Shown here: positions 50,557-61,381 of the stretch, piece after piece
Position numbering within the stretch: the first letter of the stretch is position 1
Layout of the letters: every line of letters begins with the position of its first letter
Assembly: GCA_024742455.1 (NCBI GenBank)
Contig: JANSYL010000005.1
Span: forward strand, 1-64,000
Reading direction: 5' to 3'
Length of the DNA: 64,000 nucleotides
Origin: Paracoccaceae bacterium
Lineage (GTDB): Bacteria; Pseudomonadota; Alphaproteobacteria; Rhodobacterales; Rhodobacteraceae
Position numbers and translations under genes: made by a program
Notes under the pieces: model-generated
What the model saw: the letters and a program-made list of their open reading frames with translations, nothing else
Told to the model about the DNA's origin: nothing
Database searches by the model: none

Positions 50557-52355
50557 CGCAGCGTGTGCCCCTGCGCCCGTTGACGCGCATCCTGAAGGCC
50601 CGGGCCGAGGGGGCCGACCCCGACCTGATCGAGCGCGAGAACCTGCGCCTGCGCCATGAGGCGGCCCGCGATACGCTGAGGCAACGATCCGAGGGGCGGC
50701 TGTTGCTTTTGGCGCTGTGTTTCCTTTTGGCCTTCGGGGCGGTGGGCACCCAGATGGCGGCGCTTGCCACCGGGGAGGCCGACGAACCCGTCCGCGCCGC
50801 CAGCACCGCCGGCGCCGAGGTCACGATCCTGAACACCCGCGCCGATATCACCGACCGTGCGGGCCGCGTGCTGGCCACGAATTTCGCCACCAATGCGCTC
50901 TACGCCCATCCCCATGAAATCGTCGATGCCCGCGCCGCCGCCGACGGGCTGGCGCGGATCTTTCCCGATCTCGATGCAGACACGCTTTATGCGCGGCTGA
51001 ATTCCGAGGCGCGGTTCCTGTGGCTGCGCCGCTATCTCAGCCCCGAACAGGAACAGATGGTCCATGATCTGGGCGAGCCGGGGCTGCATTTCGGCCCGCG
51101 CGAGATGCGGCTTTACCCCAACGGGCGCGTAGCGGCCCATGTGCTGGGCGGCGCCGGGTTCGGCCAGGAGGCGACCAATGCCGCCGAGGTGATCGGTGTG
51201 GCGGGTATCGAGGCGGCCTTTGACACGGCCCTGCGCGACCCCGACCGCCGTGCGCCGCTGCAGCTGTCGGTCGACCTGACGGTGCAGGATGCCGTTGAGC
51301 AGGTTCTGGAGGGGGGCATGCGCCTGATGAATGCGCGTGCCGCCGGGGCGGTCATCATGGATGCCCATACGGGCGAGGTTTACGCCATGGCGAGCCTGCC
51401 CGATTTCGACCCCAACGCCCGGCCGCGCCCGCCCGTGGACGGGGACCCTGCGCTCAGCCCGCTGTTCAACCGCACGGTACAGGGGGTTTACGAACTGGGC
51501 TCGGTCTTCAAGACCTTCACAATCGCGCAGGCCTTCGAGCTTGGCCTTTACAACCCCGATGACGTGATCGACACCTCGGGGCCGTTGCAGATGTCGGGGT
51601 TCTTGATCCGCGATTTCCGCGATTACGGCCCCCGGCAGAGCGTGGCCGAGGTGTTCGTGCGGTCCTCCAATATCGGCACTGCGCGCATCGCCCAGGCCAT
51701 CGGCGGCGAGCGTCAGCGCGATTTCCTGGACCGGCTTGGCCTGCTGGCCCCCACGCAGGTCGAGGTGATGGAGGCCCCGCTGGGCCGCCCGTTGCTGCCG
51801 GAACGCTGGGGCGAATTGTCGACCATGACGATCTCCTACGGGCACGGGATATCGACCTCGCCCCTGCATCTGGCCGCCGCTTACGCGACCATCGTCAATG
51901 GCGGCACGCGGGTGCAGCCGACGCTGTTGCGCCAGGACAGCGTGACCCCGGGGGAAAGGGTGATTTCCGAGACGACCAGCGCCCGGATGCGCGCCCTGAT
52001 GCGCGACGTGGTGGCCAGCGATATCGGCACGGCCAGTTTCGGCGAGGTGCCGGGCTATGCGGTTGGCGGCAAGACCGGCACAGCCGATCTGCCGCTCACG
52101 GCGGGCGGGGGGTATTACGAGGATCGCAACCTGACGACCTTCGCCGCCGCCTTTCCGATGGACGCGCCCCGGTTCGTCGTCATCGTCAGCCTTCAGGAAC
52201 CCGCCGAAACCTCGGGGCAGGAGCCGCGCCGCACGGCGGGCTGGACGGCGGTTCCGGTGGCGGCCGAGGTCATTCGCCGGGCCGCGCCGCTGCTTGGCGT
52301 CAGACCGTCGATTGCGCCCGGTGTCACCGATCGGCTATCCAGCACGTCGAACTAG
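50553..52355 (+). CDS. ftsI: Peptidoglycan transpeptidase FtsI (PBP3)
   Basis: A 600-residue class B penicillin-binding protein: cytoplasmic start, one membrane helix (about 49-72), pedestal domain, then the transpeptidase with catalytic SVFK (S317, K320), SSN (371-373) and KTGT (507-510). It crosslinks septal peptidoglycan with FtsW. ATG overlaps the ftsL stop (ATGA). All catalytic boxes are intact. Confidence 0.95.
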   Translation: MTQRVPLRPLTRILKARAEGADPDLIERENLRLRHEAARDTLRQRSEGRLLLLALCFLLAFGAVGTQMAALATGEADEPVRAASTAGAEVTILNTRADITDRAGRVLATNFATNALYAHPHEIVDARAAADGLARIFPDLDADTLYARLNSEARFLWLRRYLSPEQEQMVHDLGEPGLHFGPREMRLYPNGRVAAHVLGGAGFGQEATNAAEVIGVAGIEAAFDTALRDPDRRAPLQLSVDLTVQDAVEQVLEGGMRLMNARAAGAVIMDAHTGEVYAMASLPDFDPNARPRPPVDGDPALSPLFNRTVQGVYELGSVFKTFTIAQAFELGLYNPDDVIDTSGPLQMSGFLIRDFRDYGPRQSVAEVFVRSSNIGTARIAQAIGGERQRDFLDRLGLLAPTQVEVMEAPLGRPLLPERWGELSTMTISYGHGISTSPLHLAAAYATIVNGGTRVQPTLLRQDSVTPGERVISETTSARMRALMRDVVASDIGTASFGEVPGYAVGGKTGTADLPLTAGGGYYEDRNLTTFAAAFPMDAPRFVVIVSLQEPAETSGQEPRRTAGWTAVPVAAEVIRRAAPLLGVRPSIAPGVTDRLSSTSN

Positions 52356-52377
52356 GTTGGCCGCAACGGGGGGGCGC

Positions 52378-53859
52378 ATGGCGCCGCAGACGAAAACACT
52401 GTCGCAACTGGGGCTGACCCCGCGGGCCGGGGGCGATGTGGCGATCACCGGGATCACGCTGGACAGCCGCGCGGTGGAACCCGGGATTCTGTTCGCGGCC
52501 CTGCCGGGCACGCGGGTGCATGGGGGGGAATTCATTCAATTCGCCCTGCGCATGCAGGCGGGCGCGATCCTGACCGACCCGGCGGGCGCGGCGCTGGCCG
52601 CCGACGAACTTGCGGGCAGCGGCGCGGCGCTGGTGGTGGTCGAGGATGCGCGCGCCGCCCTCGCCCATGCGGCGGCCCTGTGGTTCGGTGCGCAGCCGGA
52701 AACCGTGGTCGCGGTCACCGGGACGAATGGCAAGACCTCGGTCGCCAGCTTCACCCGCCAGATCTGGGAGGCGCTGGGCGAACCCGCCGTCAATATCGGC
52801 ACCACCGGGGTCGAAGGCAGCTTTGGCGCGCCGGGCATCCACACCACGCCAGACCCGGTGACGCTGCACCGCCTGTTGGCCGAACTGGCCCGGGCCGATA
52901 TCCGTCACGCGGCGATGGAGGCATCGTCGCACGGGCTGGACCAGCGGCGGATGGAGGCGGTGCACCTGGCCGCCGCGGCCTTCACCAACCTGACGCAGGA
53001 TCACCTGGACTATCACGGCACGATGGAGGCCTATTTCGCTGCCAAGCTGCGGCTGTTCACCGAGCTTCTGCCCGAGGACGGGATCGCGGTGGTCAACCTG
53101 GACGACGAATATGGTGGCCGGGTCGTGACCGCCTGTGAAGACCGCGAGATCGAGGTGATCGGCATCGGGCAATATGCGGATGCGGCGCTCAAGATCACCG
53201 GGCGGCGGCTGGATGAGACGGGGCAGGACGTGCTGTTCCGCTGGCAGGACCGGCAATTCCAGACGCGGCTGGACCTGATCGGCGGGTTCCAGGCGATGAA
53301 CGCGCTGACGGCGGCGGCGTTGTGCATCGGATCGGGCGCCGATGCGGGCGATGTCTTTGCCGCGCTGCCGCGCCTGAAGGGCGTGCGCGGGCGGATGCAA
53401 CTGGCCGCGCGGCGCGACAACGGCGCGCCGGTCTATGTCGATTACGCCCATACCCCCGCCTCGCTGGAGATCGCGCTGAAGGCGCTGCGCCCGCATGTGA
53501 TGGGGCGGCTGATCGTGGTCTTTGGGGCGGGCGGCGACAGGGATCGCGGCAAGCGCCCCCTGATGGGGCAGGCCGCGGCCGGGAATGCCGACGTGCTGAT
53601 CGTGACCGATGACAACCCCCGGTCCGAGGACCCCGCCGCGATCCGGGCCGCCGTGATGGAAGGCTGCCCCGAGGCCAGCGAGGTGGGCGATCGGGCCGAG
53701 GCGATCCTGCGCGGGGTCGATGCGTTGGAGCCGGGCGATGCGTTGCTGATCGCGGGCAAGGGGCATGAATCGGGGCAGACCGTGGGCGACGTGGTCTATC
53801 CGTTCGACGATGTCGAACAGGCCTCGGTCGCGGTGGCGGCGCTGGAGGGACGCGTATGA
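52378..53859 (+). CDS. murE: UDP-MurNAc-tripeptide ligase MurE
   Basis: A 493-residue Mur ligase adding the third stem residue. The P-loop TGTNGKT (114-120), the carbamylated-lysine region and DNPRSEDP are visible; DNPR is the motif of meso-diaminopimelate-specific enzymes, so the organism has DAP-type peptidoglycan. The start at 52378 is taken for MAPQTKTL; an upstream in-frame ATG would overlap ftsI. It overlaps murF. Confidence 0.95.
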   Translation: MAPQTKTLSQLGLTPRAGGDVAITGITLDSRAVEPGILFAALPGTRVHGGEFIQFALRMQAGAILTDPAGAALAADELAGSGAALVVVEDARAALAHAAALWFGAQPETVVAVTGTNGKTSVASFTRQIWEALGEPAVNIGTTGVEGSFGAPGIHTTPDPVTLHRLLAELARADIRHAAMEASSHGLDQRRMEAVHLAAAAFTNLTQDHLDYHGTMEAYFAAKLRLFTELLPEDGIAVVNLDDEYGGRVVTACEDREIEVIGIGQYADAALKITGRRLDETGQDVLFRWQDRQFQTRLDLIGGFQAMNALTAAALCIGSGADAGDVFAALPRLKGVRGRMQLAARRDNGAPVYVDYAHTPASLEIALKALRPHVMGRLIVVFGAGGDRDRGKRPLMGQAAAGNADVLIVTDDNPRSEDPAAIRAAVMEGCPEASEVGDRAEAILRGVDALEPGDALLIAGKGHESGQTVGDVVYPFDDVEQASVAVAALEGRV

Positions 53860-55280
53860 CCGCGCTGTGGACATCGGCAGACCTGGTGGCCGCGACAGGC
53901 GGACGGACGCCGGGCGACTGGTCGGTGACCGGCGTGTCGATCGACAGCCGCACGGTGGCCCCGGGCGATCTGTTCGTGGCGCTGACCGATGCACGCGACG
54001 GCCATGATTTCGTGGCCGATGCGCTGGACAAGGGGGCCGCGGCGGCGCTGGTGTCCCGCCTGCCTGACGGGGTGGACCCGGCGCATCTGCTGATCGTCGA
54101 TGACGTTCTGGCCGCCCTGACCCGGATCGCCGCCGCCGCCCGCGCCCGTATGACCGGCAAGGTCATCGCTGTCACCGGGTCGGTGGGCAAGACCACGGTG
54201 AAGGAGATGCTGCGCACCGTCCTGTCGCCACAGGGCCGCACCCATGCCGCCGAGGCGTCCTACAACAACCATTGGGGGGTGCCGCTGACGCTGGCGCGGA
54301 TGCCCGCCGATACCGAGTTCGCGGTGATCGAGATCGGGATGAATGCCCCCGGCGAGATCGCGCCTTTGTCACGGTTGGCCGCGCCCGATTTGGCAATGGT
54401 GACCACCGTCGCCGCCGCGCATCTGGAAGCCTTCGGTGCGCTGGAGGGCATCGCCCATGAAAAGGCCAGCATCTTCGACGGGCTGAAACCGGGGGGCCTG
54501 GCCCTAGCACATGCCGATATCGACACCGCGCCGATCCTGTTCGACAAGGCCCGCGCAATGGGGGCGCGGCTGATCCGATTCGGCGAGGCCGATGGGGTCG
54601 AGGCGCAGCTGACCGATCTGCGGCTGGCGCAGGATGCAACGGTGGTGAAGGCCCGCATCGGGGGCTCGGACCGGTTGTTCAAGATCGGCGCGCCGGGGCG
54701 GCATCTGGCGGTGAACGCCCTGATCGCGATGACCGTCGTGGATGCGCTGGGCCTCGACCTGGCGCAGGCGGGCATGGCGCTGGCCGGGTGGGAGCCGGTG
54801 GGCGGGCGCGGCACCCGTCACCGCATTGCCATCGACCCCGGCAGCGCGGCCGCCATCGACCTGATCGATGATGCATTCAATGCCAACCCGGCCTCGGTCG
54901 CGGCCGCGCTCGACGTGCTTGCCGCGTCCGTCCCCGAGGGGCAGGGGCGGCGCATCGCGGTTCTGGGCGACATGCTGGAACTGGGCCCGGACGCCCCCAC
55001 GCTGCATGCAGCGCTGGCCGATCACCCGGCCATGGACAGCATCGATCTCGTCCACACCGTGGGTCCCCTGATGGAACATCTGCACGCCGCCTTGCCGGGG
55101 CCGAGGCGCGGCCAGCATCGCGAGACCGCGACCGAGATGGTGACCGCCCTGCCACGCAGCCTGAGGCCCGGCGACGTGGTGCTGGTGAAGGGGTCGAAGG
55201 GGATCAAGGTCAGCCTTGTTGTTGACGCCCTGCGGAAACTCGGGCAAGCGGCGCCGGAACACGGTCGAGGGGTCCGATAG
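53856..55280 (+). CDS. murF: UDP-MurNAc-pentapeptide ligase MurF
   Basis: A 474-residue Mur ligase that adds D-Ala-D-Ala. P-loop VTGSVGKTTVKEML, YNNHWGVPLTL, EIGMNAPGEI and a C-terminal LGDMLELG are family marks. ATG overlaps the murE stop, and its own stop is directly followed by the mraY ATG. Confidence 0.95.
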   Translation: MTALWTSADLVAATGGRTPGDWSVTGVSIDSRTVAPGDLFVALTDARDGHDFVADALDKGAAAALVSRLPDGVDPAHLLIVDDVLAALTRIAAAARARMTGKVIAVTGSVGKTTVKEMLRTVLSPQGRTHAAEASYNNHWGVPLTLARMPADTEFAVIEIGMNAPGEIAPLSRLAAPDLAMVTTVAAAHLEAFGALEGIAHEKASIFDGLKPGGLALAHADIDTAPILFDKARAMGARLIRFGEADGVEAQLTDLRLAQDATVVKARIGGSDRLFKIGAPGRHLAVNALIAMTVVDALGLDLAQAGMALAGWEPVGGRGTRHRIAIDPGSAAAIDLIDDAFNANPASVAAALDVLAASVPEGQGRRIAVLGDMLELGPDAPTLHAALADHPAMDSIDLVHTVGPLMEHLHAALPGPRRGQHRETATEMVTALPRSLRPGDVVLVKGSKGIKVSLVVDALRKLGQAAPEHGRGVR

Positions 55281-56366
55281 ATGCTGTATTGGCTGCACAC
55301 GCTTTCGGACGGCGGCGACGTCTTCAACCTGTTTCGATACATCACCTTTCGCGCAGGCGGCGCGTTCTTCACCGCGCTGATCTTCGGCTTTCTGTTCGGC
55401 CGGCCGCTGATCAATGCCCTGCGCCGCAAATACGCCGATGGCCAGCCGATCCGCGAGGACGGCCCGGCCCATCACATCACCACCAAGGCGGGCACGCCGA
55501 CGATGGGCGGCCTTTTGATCCTTGCGGCGCTGTCGCTGTCGACGCTGATGTGGGCGCGGCTCGACAACCCCTATGTCTGGCTGGTTCTGGGCACCACGGT
55601 CGCCTTCGGGATCATCGGGCTGGTCGATGACTGGGCAAAGGTCAGCCGCAAATCCTCGGCCGGGATCTCGGGCAGGCTGCGGCTTGCGGTGGGGTTCGCC
55701 ATTGCCGCCATCGCGTCCGTTGCGGCGGTGCAGATGCACCCCGACGGGCTGGCGATGCACCTGGCGCTGCCCTTCTTCAAGGATGTGCTGGTCAACATGG
55801 GCTGGCTTTTCATCCCCTTCACGATGATCGTGATCGTGGGCTCGGCCAATGCGGTGAACCTGACCGACGGTCTGGACGGGCTGGCGATCATGCCGGTGAT
55901 GATCGCGGCGGGGACGCTGGGGGTGATCGCCTATGCCGTGGGCCGGGTCGATTTCACCGAGTATCTCGATGTTCATTATGTGCCGGGGACCGGCGAATTA
56001 CTGGTGTTCTGCGCCGGGCTGATCGGTGGGGGTCTGGGGTTTCTTTGGTACAACGCCCCGCCGGCCGCCGTCTTCATGGGCGACACGGGCGCGCTGGCGC
56101 TGGGCGGGGCGTTGGGCGCCATCGCCGTGGCCACCAAGCACGAGATCGTTCTGGCCATCGTCGGCGGTGTCTTCGTGGCCGAGGCGGTCAGCGTCATCGT
56201 GCAGGTCGCCTATTTCAAGTTCACCGGCAAGCGGGTGTTCCTGATGGCGCCCATTCACCATCATTTCGAGAAAAAGGGATGGGCCGAGCCGCAGGTGGTG
56301 ATCCGGTTCTGGATCATTTCGCTGATCCTGGCGCTGATCGGGCTGGCCACGCTGAAGGTGCGCTGA
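55281..56366 (+). CDS. mraY: Phospho-MurNAc-pentapeptide transferase MraY
   Basis: A 361-residue, ten-helix membrane enzyme making lipid I from UDP-MurNAc-pentapeptide and undecaprenyl phosphate. The active-site segments [28 protein letters not shown] and [12 protein letters not shown] are present. It starts at the base after the murF stop. Confidence 0.96.
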   Translation: MLYWLHTLSDGGDVFNLFRYITFRAGGAFFTALIFGFLFGRPLINALRRKYADGQPIREDGPAHHITTKAGTPTMGGLLILAALSLSTLMWARLDNPYVWLVLGTTVAFGIIGLVDDWAKVSRKSSAGISGRLRLAVGFAIAAIASVAAVQMHPDGLAMHLALPFFKDVLVNMGWLFIPFTMIVIVGSANAVNLTDGLDGLAIMPVMIAAGTLGVIAYAVGRVDFTEYLDVHYVPGTGELLVFCAGLIGGGLGFLWYNAPPAAVFMGDTGALALGGALGAIAVATKHEIVLAIVGGVFVAEAVSVIVQVAYFKFTGKRVFLMAPIHHHFEKKGWAEPQVVIRFWIISLILALIGLATLKVR

Positions 56367-56421
56367 AGCCGCCTGTTCCGGGCGTCGCCCGGGGGCAACG
56401 AGTTTGGAAGGGCAGGCTGCC

Positions 56422-57096
56422 ATGAAACCGGAACGACCTTGCGCGCTTGTCACCGGCGGCAATCGCGGCATCGGGCGGGCCATCGCCGAGGGGCTGATCG
56501 CCCAGGGCCACCGGGTGGTGATCGGGGTGCGCGACCTTGAGGCAGGGCGCGCCGTCGCCGAGGAGATCGGCGCCGATGCGATCCGTCTGGATGTCGCGCG
56601 CTATGATGACGATGCCCTGTCGGCCGCCATTGCGCCGCTGCGCGGGGTGGACGTTCTGGTCAACAATGCCGGGGTTCTGATCGAAAACAGCATCATCGAC
56701 GATGCCTCGGGCTTCAAGGCGTCGATGGACGTGATGTTTCTGGGTCCCTATGCGCTGATCCGGGCGGTGGCGCCGCACATGCGCGCCCAGGGCTGGGGCC
56801 GGATCGTCAATGTCTCGTCGGGCTGGGGCAGTTTCGCGCAGGGCCTGGGCGGGCCGGGTGCCTACGGGATCGCCAAGGCGGCGCTGAACGCGCTGACCCG
56901 GACCCTGCCGCGCGACCTGCCCGAGGGGGTGAAGGTCAACGCGATGGACCCCGGATGGGTGCGCACTCGGATGGGCGGCGAGGCCGCCACCCGCAGCCCC
57001 GAAGAGGGGGCGGAAACCGCGATCTGGCTGGCCACCCTGCCCGATGACGGCCCCACCGGCGGGTTTTTCCGCGACCGCAGCCCCATCGACTGGTAG
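56422..57096 (+). CDS. Short-chain dehydrogenase/reductase inserted in dcw cluster
   Basis: A 224-residue SDR: NAD(P)-binding [14 protein letters not shown], catalytic serine in NVSSGWGSF, and YGIAK (Tyr, Lys), with a late WVRTRMGG. Unknown substrate. Such an enzyme is not a cell-wall gene, and its position between mraY and murD is an accessory insertion of the dcw order. A GAAGGGC upstream supports ATG 56422. A hairpin follows the gene. Confidence 0.88.
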   Translation: MKPERPCALVTGGNRGIGRAIAEGLIAQGHRVVIGVRDLEAGRAVAEEIGADAIRLDVARYDDDALSAAIAPLRGVDVLVNNAGVLIENSIIDDASGFKASMDVMFLGPYALIRAVAPHMRAQGWGRIVNVSSGWGSFAQGLGGPGAYGIAKAALNALTRTLPRDLPEGVKVNAMDPGWVRTRMGGEAATRSPEEGAETAIWLATLPDDGPTGGFFRDRSPIDW

Positions 57097-57123
57097 ACGC
57101 GCAACCCCTGCGACGAGATTGGT

Positions 57124-57143
57124 CAGAGCCGTCGAAGGCTCTG
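57124..57143 (+). other. Stem-loop between SDR gene and murD
   Basis: CAGAGCC (57124-57130), loop GTCGAA, GGCTCTG (57137-57143) form a 7-bp hairpin in the 100-base gap. There is no T-tract after it, so termination would be weak. It may be a processing site where the inserted SDR gene meets the murD part of the operon. Confidence 0.45.
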
Positions 57144-57196
57144 GCTGCCTCCGCCTTGCCCCGGTATGACAGTCAGGCAGGAAGGGAAGGGTTGCG

Positions 57197-58594
57197 ATGA
57201 TCCCGGTTCAGGGCGTGACAGATCAGCGGATCGCGGTGCTGGGCCTCGGGCGCTCGGGCCTTGCGGCGGCGCGCGCGCTCAGGGCCGGGGGGGGCGGGGT
57301 CATCTGTTGGGATGATGGCGAAGCCGCGCGCAATGCCGCCGGGGCCGAGGGGTTCGACCTGTCGGACCCTGCGCGGCCGGGCGCGCTGGACGGTGTCGAT
57401 CTTCTGATCACCTCGCCCGGGATCCCGCATCTCTACCCCCATCCCCATCCCGCCATTGCCGCCGCCTGGGCCGCCGGGGTGCCCGTCGACAATGATGTGG
57501 GCCTGTTCTTTAGGTCGCTGGCGCTGGCCGACTGGGCAGACCATGACCGCCCGCCACGGGTGGTGGCGATCACCGGGTCGAACGGCAAATCCACCACCTC
57601 GGCGCTTCTGGCGCATGTGCTGGAGCGTGCCGGGATGCCTGTGCAGCTGGCCGGCAATATCGGGCGCGGGGTGCTGGACCTCGACCCGCCCGAGGATGGC
57701 GCGGTGATCGTGCTCGAGCTGAGTTCCTACCAGATCGAGCTGGCCCGTGCGCTGACCCCCGATATCGCCATCTTCACCAATCTCAGCCCCGACCATCTGG
57801 ACCGCCATGGCGGGATGGGTGGGTATTTCGCGGCCAAGCGGCGGCTGTTTTCCGAAGGCGGGCCGGACCGTGCGATCATCGGCGTCGATGAGGACGAGGG
57901 GCGCTACATGGCCAACCAGCTGTCCCAGGGTGCCGCCGATCAAAGGGTGATCCGCGTGGTCACAGGCAAGATCGACACGCCGGGTTGGGGCATCGGCATC
58001 CGCAAGGGATGGATTTCCGAAATGCGGAAATCGCGGCAGGTGGCCGCGCTGGACCTGCGCGATGTCGCGGGCCTGCCCGGCGCCCATAACCACCAGAACG
58101 CCGCCTGCGCCTATGCGGCGGCGCGGGCGCTGGGCCTGTCCCCGAAAGAGATCGAGGCCGCGTTTCACGATTTCACCGGCCTGCCGCACCGCAGCCAGAT
58201 GGTGGCCGAGATCGGCGGCGTGCGCTTCGTCAATGACAGCAAGGCCACCAATGTCGACGCCGCCGCCAAGGCGCTGAGCGCGTTTTCGCGGATCCGCTGG
58301 ATTTGCGGGGGGCTGGAAAAGGAAGGCGGGCTCGAGGCGCTGAGCGGGGCCACCGGCAACGTGGTCAAGGCCTATGTGATCGGGCGCGAGGCCGCAGGGT
58401 TCGCCCTGAAACTGGGCGATCTGCCCCATGCGGTCTGCGGCGACATGGCGACCGCCGTGGCGCAGGCCGCCGCCGAGGCCGAACCGGGCGATATCGTCCT
58501 TCTTGCCCCCGCCGCGGCCAGTTTCGACCAGTATGACAGTTTCGAGGCGCGCGGGCAGGATTTCATGGATCAGGTGGGCAAGCTTTCCCGCTGA
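57197..58594 (+). CDS. murD: UDP-MurNAc-L-alanine:D-glutamate ligase MurD
   Basis: A 465-residue Mur ligase adding D-glutamate. [14 protein letters not shown] forms the UDP site, [14 protein letters not shown] is the P-loop, [10 protein letters not shown] and [15 protein letters not shown] are conserved. An AAGGG lies 6 bases before the start. It is somewhat longer than the E. coli enzyme, with a short insertion around 245-275. Confidence 0.94.
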   Translation: MIPVQGVTDQRIAVLGLGRSGLAAARALRAGGGGVICWDDGEAARNAAGAEGFDLSDPARPGALDGVDLLITSPGIPHLYPHPHPAIAAAWAAGVPVDNDVGLFFRSLALADWADHDRPPRVVAITGSNGKSTTSALLAHVLERAGMPVQLAGNIGRGVLDLDPPEDGAVIVLELSSYQIELARALTPDIAIFTNLSPDHLDRHGGMGGYFAAKRRLFSEGGPDRAIIGVDEDEGRYMANQLSQGAADQRVIRVVTGKIDTPGWGIGIRKGWISEMRKSRQVAALDLRDVAGLPGAHNHQNAACAYAAARALGLSPKEIEAAFHDFTGLPHRSQMVAEIGGVRFVNDSKATNVDAAAKALSAFSRIRWICGGLEKEGGLEALSGATGNVVKAYVIGREAAGFALKLGDLPHAVCGDMATAVAQAAAEAEPGDIVLLAPAAASFDQYDSFEARGQDFMDQVGKLSR

Positions 58595-58638
58595 AGGCGT
58601 GCTATCCTGACCGCCACCGAGACAAAAGGGGGGCGGCC

Positions 58639-59019
58639 ATGGCCAGGGTTCTTGGGCTGGGCGGTGTGTTCTTCACCTGTGCCGACAGCGAGGCGACCAA
58701 GGCGTGGTATGCGCGGGTGCTGGGGATGTCGCCGGACGAAGACGGCGGTCTTGCCTTTCTGCACGGCGAAACCGCCGCGGCGTTTCCGCAAGGGGCGCGC
58801 ACGGTCTTTGCGCCTTTTCCCGATGGCCGCTATTTCGCGCCTTCCGAGGCCCCGTTCATGCTGAACCTGATCGTCGATGACCTTGACGCGGTGCTTGCAA
58901 GGGCCCGGGCCGAAGGCGTGGAGGAGGTGCAGCCGCGCGAAGCGCATCCCTATGGGCACTTCGGATGGATCATGGACCCCGATGGCCGCAAGCTCGAGCT
59001 TTGGCAGCCGCCGGGCTGA
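58639..59019 (+). CDS. VOC-family protein (glyoxalase/bleomycin resistance fold)
   Basis: A 126-residue protein with two beta-alpha-beta-beta-beta units (VFFTCADSEATKAWYARVLG and LNLIVDDLDAVLARARAEGV) and a late FGWIMDPDGRKLELW, the VOC pattern with a metal-binding glutamate. Its substrate is unknown. It interrupts the dcw order between murD and ftsW. A GGGGGGC upstream precedes the ATG at 58639. Confidence 0.85.
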   Translation: MARVLGLGGVFFTCADSEATKAWYARVLGMSPDEDGGLAFLHGETAAAFPQGARTVFAPFPDGRYFAPSEAPFMLNLIVDDLDAVLARARAEGVEEVQPREAHPYGHFGWIMDPDGRKLELWQPPG

Positions 59020-59106
59020 CCGGCTCTGGTCCTCGGCGCGTTTTCGCGGTATCATGCCCGCCAGACCCGGAAAACCGGGCGACAAGATTACGGGCAGAAC
59101 CATCTC

Positions 59107-60273
59107 ATGACCGAACTGGCGCATGGCACGGTGATCGTGCAATCGGGCGAGGCCGTCCTGCCGCGATGGTGGCGGTCGGTCGACCGGGTAAGCATCGGCT
59201 GTATCCTGGCGCTGTTCGGGATCGGCATCCTGCTGGGTTTCGCATCCTCGCCGCCCCTCGCCGAACGCACCGGCCTGCCGCCGTTTCACTACGTCATCCG
59301 GCAGGCGTTTTATGGCGGCCTTGCGCTGGTGGTGATGCTGGTCGTGTCGATGCTGTCGCCGCTGACGATCCGGCGCCTGGGCGTGACGGGCTTTTTCATC
59401 ACCGTGGCCGCCGTGGCGTTGCTGCCTGTGTTCGGCACCGATTTCGGACAGGGCGCGGTGCGGTGGTATTCACTGGGGTTCGCCGCGCTGCAGCCGTCGG
59501 AATTTCTCAAACCCGTTTTCGTGGTCTTCTCGGCCTGGATGATCGCGGCCAGTCAGGAACTGGGCGGCCCGCCGGGCAAGACGGTGTCGCTTCTGGTGAC
59601 GGGTATCCTTGTCGGGTTTCTGGCCATGCAGCCCGATTTCGGGCAGGCGGCGCTGCTGATCTTTGCCTGGCTGGTGCTCTATTTCGTGGCAGGGGCGCCG
59701 ATGGCGGCGCTGTTTGCCCTGATGGGCGCGGTTGGGGCGGGCGGTGTATACGCCTATAACAATTCCGAACATTTCGCCCGGCGGATCGACGGGTTTCTGA
59801 CCGCCGAGGTCAGCCCCAACACCCAGCTTGCCTTCGCCGAGGAGGCGATCCGCAATGGCGGGCTGTTCGGGGCGGGCCTGGGCGAGGGGTCGGTGAAATG
59901 GACCCTGCCCGATGCCCATACCGATTTCATCATCGCGGTGGCGGCCGAGGAATACGGTCTGGCGCTGGTGGCCGTCATCATCGCGCTGTTTGCCGCCATC
60001 GCCACGCGCGGCTTTTTCCGCCTGATGCGCGAGCGTGACCCGTTCATCCGGCTGGCCGGCACCGGGCTGCTCAGCCTGTTCGCGCTGCAGGCCTTCATCA
60101 ACCTTGCCGTTGCGGTACGGATGCTGCCCGCCAAGGGCATGACGCTGCCCTTCGTCAGCTATGGCGGGTCCAGCCTGCTGAGCACGGGGATCGCGGTGGG
60201 GATGATCCTGGCCTTCACGCGGACCCGTCCCCAGGGCGATATCCGCGACCACCTGATTGCGCAGGGGCGCTGA
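59107..60273 (+). CDS. ftsW: SEDS glycosyltransferase FtsW
   Basis: A 388-residue, ten-helix SEDS protein that polymerises lipid II at the septum with FtsI. FQQ-type features are seen as [34 protein letters not shown], and late [20 protein letters not shown]. The murG start follows its stop by one base. Confidence 0.94.
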   Translation: MTELAHGTVIVQSGEAVLPRWWRSVDRVSIGCILALFGIGILLGFASSPPLAERTGLPPFHYVIRQAFYGGLALVVMLVVSMLSPLTIRRLGVTGFFITVAAVALLPVFGTDFGQGAVRWYSLGFAALQPSEFLKPVFVVFSAWMIAASQELGGPPGKTVSLLVTGILVGFLAMQPDFGQAALLIFAWLVLYFVAGAPMAALFALMGAVGAGGVYAYNNSEHFARRIDGFLTAEVSPNTQLAFAEEAIRNGGLFGAGLGEGSVKWTLPDAHTDFIIAVAAEEYGLALVAVIIALFAAIATRGFFRLMRERDPFIRLAGTGLLSLFALQAFINLAVAVRMLPAKGMTLPFVSYGGSSLLSTGIAVGMILAFTRTRPQGDIRDHLIAQGR

Positions 60274-60274
60274 C

Positions 60275-61381
60275 ATGGCCTCGGTCGCGGCACCCCATCT
60301 CGTGATCGCCGCCGGGGGCACCGGCGGGCACATGTTCCCTGCGCAGGCCCTGAGCGAGGTGATGATCCGGCGCGGCTGGAAGGTCACGCTCAGCACCGAT
60401 GCGCGCGGCGCGCGCTATGCGCAGGGGTTTTCCCATGCCGTCGAACGGCGGCAGGTCGCCTCGGCCACCTTCGCGCGGGGCGGGCTGGCGGCGAAGCTGA
60501 TCGCGCCCTTCCGCATTCTGGGCGGTGTCGTCGGCGCGACACTGCGGATGATGCGCGAGAAACCGGATGTGGTGGTGGGCTTCGGCGGCTATCCGTCGAT
60601 CCCCGCCGTCGCCGCCGCGATCCTGACGCGCACGCCGGTGATGCTGCATGAACAGAACGGCGTGCTTGGCCGGGTCAACCGGGTCTTTGCGCGCCGCGTC
60701 GATATTATGGCCTGCGGCACCTGGCCCACCGATCTGCCCGAGGGGGTGGAGGGAGTGCATACCGGCAACCCGGTGCGCGCCGCCGTGCTGGAACGCGCCG
60801 CAGCACCCTATATGCCGCCGGGCGACTGGCCGATGAGCCTGCTGGTCTTCGGCGGCAGCCAGGGCGCGCGCATCCTGGCCGATACCGTGCCCGCTGCCAT
60901 CGCCTGCCTGCCCGGGGATCTGCGCGCTCGCCTGCGCGTGGCCCACCAGGCCCGGCCCGAGGATTACGACCGGGTCGCCGCCGCCTATGACCACGCCGGT
61001 ATCCGCGCCGAGGTCGAGCCGTTTTTCGACGACATGCCCCGCCGCCTGAGCGAGGCGCAGCTGGTGATCTGCCGCGCCGGTGCATCCTCGGTCGCCGATG
61101 TGTCGGTCGTGGGGCGGCCCGCGATCTACATCCCGCTGCCCGGTGCCACCAATGATCACCAGACGGCCAATGCCCGCGGCCCCGTCGCCGCCGGTGCGGC
61201 GATCCTGATGCCGCAAAGCCGGCTGAGCCCCGAAACCCTGGCTGAAGCCATCGAAACGGTGCTGACCCAACCCGACGCCGCAGATATGATGGCCGAGGCC
61301 GCGCTGGGCGTCACCCGCCCGGATGCCGCCGACAGCCTCGCCGCGCTGGTCGAGGAACTTGCCAGGAAAGGAGCGTCATGA
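60275..61381 (+). CDS. murG: UDP-GlcNAc:lipid I transferase MurG
   Basis: A 368-residue GT-B enzyme making lipid II on the inner face of the membrane. The N-terminal G loop [38 protein letters not shown] and the UDP-GlcNAc region GGSQGA and [10 protein letters not shown] are visible. ATG 60275 is one base after the ftsW stop and fits the family start; the listed longer frame adds six residues. It overlaps murC. Confidence 0.95.
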   Translation: MASVAAPHLVIAAGGTGGHMFPAQALSEVMIRRGWKVTLSTDARGARYAQGFSHAVERRQVASATFARGGLAAKLIAPFRILGGVVGATLRMMREKPDVVVGFGGYPSIPAVAAAILTRTPVMLHEQNGVLGRVNRVFARRVDIMACGTWPTDLPEGVEGVHTGNPVRAAVLERAAAPYMPPGDWPMSLLVFGGSQGARILADTVPAAIACLPGDLRARLRVAHQARPEDYDRVAAAYDHAGIRAEVEPFFDDMPRRLSEAQLVICRAGASSVADVSVVGRPAIYIPLPGATNDHQTANARGPVAAGAAILMPQSRLSPETLAEAIETVLTQPDAADMMAEAALGVTRPDAADSLAALVEELARKGAS